Shown here: piece by piece, positions 6,445-9,448 of the stretch
How the letters are laid out: the number at the start of each line of letters is the position of its first letter
Position numbering within the stretch: the first letter of the stretch is position 1
Assembly: GCA_003514305.1 (NCBI GenBank)
Contig: DORE01000216.1
Coordinates: 587 to 10,034 of the forward strand
Direction of reading: 5' to 3'
Source of the DNA: Gammaproteobacteria bacterium
GTDB taxonomy: Bacteria > Pseudomonadota > Gammaproteobacteria > Pseudomonadales > Pseudohongiellaceae
Length of the DNA: 9,448 bases
The notes under the pieces: generated by a model
Databases searched by the model: none
What the model was told of the DNA's origin: nothing
The model's input: only the letters and a program-made list of their open reading frames with translations
Translations under genes and position numbers: made by a program

Positions 6445-6907
6445 CACTCAATATTGGCTGCACGATAGCCAGCGCAGGCGGATATGGCGCGACAACTCGA
6501 CGTGTCTGAATGTTCTTGGTGGACCAAAAGATGCTGGTGAACTGATTAACGAGTTCAACCAAGTTACTGGCGTCATCGCGGTTAACGTTTTGCTTACATT
6601 TGGATGAAGCAAGCATGATGTTATGTACTAGGGAATGTACATCCGGAAAGGCCTCGATTTGAGGCTGCTTAAAGTAATCTCCCCAAATCACCGAAATTTC
6701 ATGCTTGACTATTTTAGCCTGCGCTTCCTTTTCCGCAACTAACCTTACGAATTGATTTTCAGCTTCCAGCGAGCGGTTTGCAGCGTCTTGCTCAAGTATG
6801 AGGTCGACAAGGCGTGCCACGCTTAAGGCTGATACTTGTGCCACCATTGGGTCATAAATCTTACATGGGATGTCACAATGCGCATGGGCCACAGGTATGT
6901 TAAACAT
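6437..6907 (-). CDS. sodN: Nickel superoxide dismutase (Ni-SOD)
   Basis: A 156-residue protein that disproportionates superoxide to peroxide and oxygen. A nine-residue leader (MFNIPVAHA) precedes HCDIPCKIYDP, the nickel-hook motif. After cleavage H10, C11 and C15 become His1, Cys2 and Cys6, the ligands of nickel, and Y18 is the active-site tyrosine equivalent of Tyr9. The body continues with KHEISVIWGDYFKQP (68-82) and NQFTSIFWSTKN (121-132), which match the four-helix-bundle core of Streptomyces SodN. The tail after residue 132 (RRVVAPYPPAL) is absent from the Streptomyces form and, to my knowledge, typical of marine bacterial Ni-SODs. The leader is too short and polar for Sec export, so the enzyme is probably cytoplasmic and hexameric like known members. 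A very good Shine-Dalgarno AAGGAG (6915-6920) lies 7 nt before the ATG. It follows the 65-codon gene by 40 bp and overlaps sodX. Confidence 0.97.
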   Translation of the reverse strand: MFNIPVAHAHCDIPCKIYDPMVAQVSALSVARLVDLILEQDAANRSLEAENQFVRLVAEKEAQAKIVKHEISVIWGDYFKQPQIEAFPDVHSLVHNIMLASSKCKQNVNRDDASNLVELVNQFTSIFWSTKNIQTRRVVAPYPPALAIVQPILSDA

Positions 6908-6947
6908 GTGTTCTCTCCTTATGATGTTTGACTTTCAGTCCTTTAAA

Positions 6948-7145
6948 TCAAAGGCCGCTGATCCGCTCTCTGACAATGGGTTTTCTTACACTAGCAAAAC
7001 GTGAGACACAACCGAGGATCGCGACTACACCGAGGCATGCTAAAAAGATAACTGCGTCAATGTGTTCCATAGAAAAGAACGGTCCATCGTGCGCCAGGGC
7101 AGAGGTGGAGCATAACGAAGCGATCAGGCAAACAAAAAGTCTCAT
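6948..7145 (-). CDS. 65-residue membrane protein with signal peptide, upstream of sodN
   Basis: The frame is open further upstream, but the real start is the ATG at 7143-7145: it has GAGGAA (7151-7156) 5 nt before it, and it begins a clean signal peptide (MRLFVCLIASLCSTSALA). Predicted signal-peptidase cleavage after ALA (residue 18) would leave a 47-residue mature chain beginning HDGPFFSMEHID. One transmembrane helix (about 29-50) and a basic tail (VRKPIVRERISGL) follow, so the mature N-terminus should face the periplasm. H19, D20, M26, E27 and H28 could bind metal. The signal-then-histidine start recalls the N-terminus of HupE/UreJ nickel permeases, but this protein is far too short to be one. 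It is the first gene after the groEL terminator and probably the first of the sodN transcript. No family recognised; a nickel-related role is inferred from position and residue content only. Confidence 0.7.
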   Translation of the reverse strand: MRLFVCLIASLCSTSALAHDGPFFSMEHIDAVIFLACLGVVAILGCVSRFASVRKPIVRERISGL

Positions 7146-7150
7146 AACAG

Positions 7151-7156
7151 TTCCTC
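7151..7156 (-). promoter_or_regulatory. Shine-Dalgarno site that sets the start of the 65-residue protein
   Basis: Minus-strand GAGGAA lies 5 nt upstream of the ATG at 7143-7145. It supports this internal methionine over the earlier in-frame codons, whose translation would put 26 non-signal residues before the signal peptide. Confidence 0.75.
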
Positions 7157-7179
7157 GTGTTGATATGTTAAGTCGAACG

Positions 7180-7194
7180 GCCCATAAAATGGGC
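7180..7194. promoter_or_regulatory. Perfect inverted repeat upstream of the sodN cluster
   Basis: GCCCAT-AAA-ATGGGC is a perfect 6-bp inverted repeat with a 3-base centre, 35 bp upstream of the first gene of the sodN cluster. It has no T run on either side, so it is not a terminator. It could be an operator for a dimeric regulator or a leader hairpin. It does not resemble the Fur consensus, or NikR or Nur sites as I recall them. A convincing sigma-70 promoter was not found in this spacer. Confidence 0.4.
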
Positions 7195-7291
7195 GGCGAG
7201 CCCTCCGGCCAGTTTAAGACCAATTGGGAATAACGATTGAAGCTGAATTACCTACAGGAAAGGTTTGGGAGCGTTATTTGGAAGCATTGAT

Positions 7292-7318
7292 ACCCGCCGC
7301 AAAGGAAAGACGCGGGCA
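7292..7318 (-). other. GC-rich hairpin in the groEL-sodN spacer
   Basis: On the minus strand GCCCGC and GCGGGT form a six-pair stem (one G-T pair) around a pyrimidine-rich loop. No T tract follows. It lies just after the groEL terminator and may add to 3'-end stability or be part of the sodN leader. Confidence 0.3.
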
Positions 7319-7324
7319 TCGCTG

Positions 7325-7362
7325 CCAAACAAAACAACCACAGGCTCCAAGCTACGGAGCCT
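7325..7362 (-). terminator. Rho-independent terminator of groESL
   Basis: On the minus strand AGGCTCC (7356-7362) and GGAGCCT (7342-7348) form a perfect 7-bp stem around a 7-nt loop, followed by the T-rich stretch GTGGTTGTTTTGTTTGG. The stem begins 7 bp after the groEL stop codon. It separates groESL from the sodN cluster, although partial read-through cannot be excluded because the T tract is broken by G. Confidence 0.75.
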
Positions 7363-7369
7363 CGTAGTT

Positions 7370-9022
<1,653 letters not shown>

Positions 9023-9049
9023 CTATCTGAAAAGATTACTCTGTGTTGG

Positions 9050-9065
9050 CTCGGTAACTTCCGAG
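9050..9065 (-). other. Small hairpin in the groES-groEL spacer
   Basis: Minus-strand CTCGG and CCGAG form a perfect 5-bp stem with a 6-nt loop, 7 bp after the groES stop. No T run follows. It may protect the upstream message or tune the GroES to GroEL ratio; that role is inferred. Confidence 0.35.
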
Positions 9066-9072
9066 TGTCCTA

Positions 9073-9360
9073 TTATTCAATTACGCCGAAGATTTCGCTT
9101 TCGTTGAGAATAAGCAATTCCTCGTCGTCAACTTTTACCGTATTGCTTGAGTACTTGCCAAAGACGATGGTGTCTCCTACGTTTACGTCGACCGGTTGCG
9201 TACCTCCACTATCCAGTCGCTTGCCGGGCCCAACTGCAAGCACCTCGCCTTGGGCTGGCTTTTCAGTCGCTGATCCGGGCAGGACGATGCCTCCGGCAGA
9301 TGTTGTTTCTTCTTCCATGCGTCGCACCACGACACGATCTTGTAAGGGGCGGATTTTCAT
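9073..9360 (-). CDS. groES: Co-chaperonin GroES (Hsp10, 10 kDa)
   Basis: A 95-residue protein, of normal length, that forms the heptameric lid of the GroEL cage. It opens [14 protein letters not shown] as in most bacterial GroES. The mobile loop (about 17-35) contains GGIVLPG (23-29), whose Ile-Val-Leu binds the GroEL apical domain. [20 protein letters not shown] closes the beta-barrel. AGGAG lies 9 nt before the ATG. It is the first gene of groESL. The 88 bp upstream in the window show no CIRCE (HrcA) inverted repeat and no clear sigma-32 heat-shock promoter; the control region may extend beyond the window edge. Confidence 0.99.
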   Translation of the reverse strand: MKIRPLQDRVVVRRMEEETTSAGGIVLPGSATEKPAQGEVLAVGPGKRLDSGGTQPVDVNVGDTIVFGKYSSNTVKVDDEELLILNESEIFGVIE

Positions 9361-9380
9361 TCTCAGTCACTCCTGAATCT

Positions 9381-9408
9381 AGAATAGAATTCACTATCTG
9401 GCTTTCAC
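9381..9408 (-). promoter_or_regulatory. Possible weak sigma-70-type promoter of groESL
   Basis: Minus-strand GTGAAA (9403-9408) and TATTCT (9381-9386), 16 bp apart, each match four of six consensus bases. It is the best match that I can find in the short upstream stretch, and the true promoter may lie outside the window. Confidence 0.25.
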
Positions 9409-9448
9409 CGGCCGCTACCGGCTTGCCCAGAACACTCTCCAATTACAT

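Noticed and set aside
6059..6607. 182-codon plus-strand open frame across sodX and the end of sodN
   Set aside because: It is antisense to two well-supported genes, resembles no protein family I know, and has no ribosome site. It is a shadow frame.
3915..6616. Shared 12-mer TGAAGCAAGCAT near 3915 and near 6604
   Set aside because: A few 12-base matches are expected by chance in 9.4 kb, and the second copy is inside sodN coding sequence.
7146..7223. Upstream start for the 65-residue protein, giving 91 residues
   Set aside because: The extra 26 residues would precede a clean signal peptide, and the good ribosome site sits just before the internal ATG at 7143-7145.
9361..9448. CIRCE element or sigma-32 promoter before groES
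   Set aside because: I looked for the TTAGCACTC-N9-GAGTGCTAA repeat and for CTTGAA/CCCCAT boxes and found neither in the 88 bp available.

Overview
The window looks like chromosomal DNA from a gammaproteobacterium, plausibly a marine one. This rests on the gammaproteobacterial look of GroES/GroEL, a class I [4Fe-4S] fumarase, a FabY-like ketoacyl synthase C-terminus, and a nickel superoxide dismutase with the long C-terminal tail that I associate with marine bacterial enzymes. Taxonomy is inferred from protein character only; no 16S rRNA is present. I see no insertion sequence, phage gene, CRISPR array or other mobile element.

Layout. Positions 1-594 (+) hold the 3' end of a beta-ketoacyl synthase. 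It meets, stop codon against stop codon, a minus-strand block read right to left: tRNA-Leu(UAG) (3827-3911, with a strong promoter at 3955-3982), a von Willebrand A-domain protein (2953-3693), a membrane-anchored J-domain protein (2194-2928) and class I fumarase (595-2121). A crotonase-family gene (4056-4850, +) diverges from the tRNA promoter and overlaps by 4 bp, tail to tail, the end of a second minus-strand block.

The second block, right to left, is groES (9073-9360), groEL (7370-9010), a clear terminator at 7325-7362, and then a five-gene cluster. The cluster consists of a 65-codon secreted or membrane-anchored small protein, nickel superoxide dismutase sodN, its maturation protease sodX (overlapping sodN), a four-helix membrane protein and a membrane-anchored coiled-coil protein.

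How the genes fit together. SodN and SodX form a known pair: SodN starts with a nine-residue leader before the nickel-hook sequence HCDIPC, and SodX is the signal-peptidase-like protease that should expose the N-terminal histidine. The small protein upstream would, if cleaved as predicted, also expose an N-terminal histidine, so it is a candidate nickel or redox accessory factor. This small protein and the two membrane proteins downstream of sodX are the least explained parts of the window. The VWA/J-domain pair is a second poorly characterised module. The fumarase carries the kind of cluster that superoxide damages, but no regulatory link to SodN is visible.
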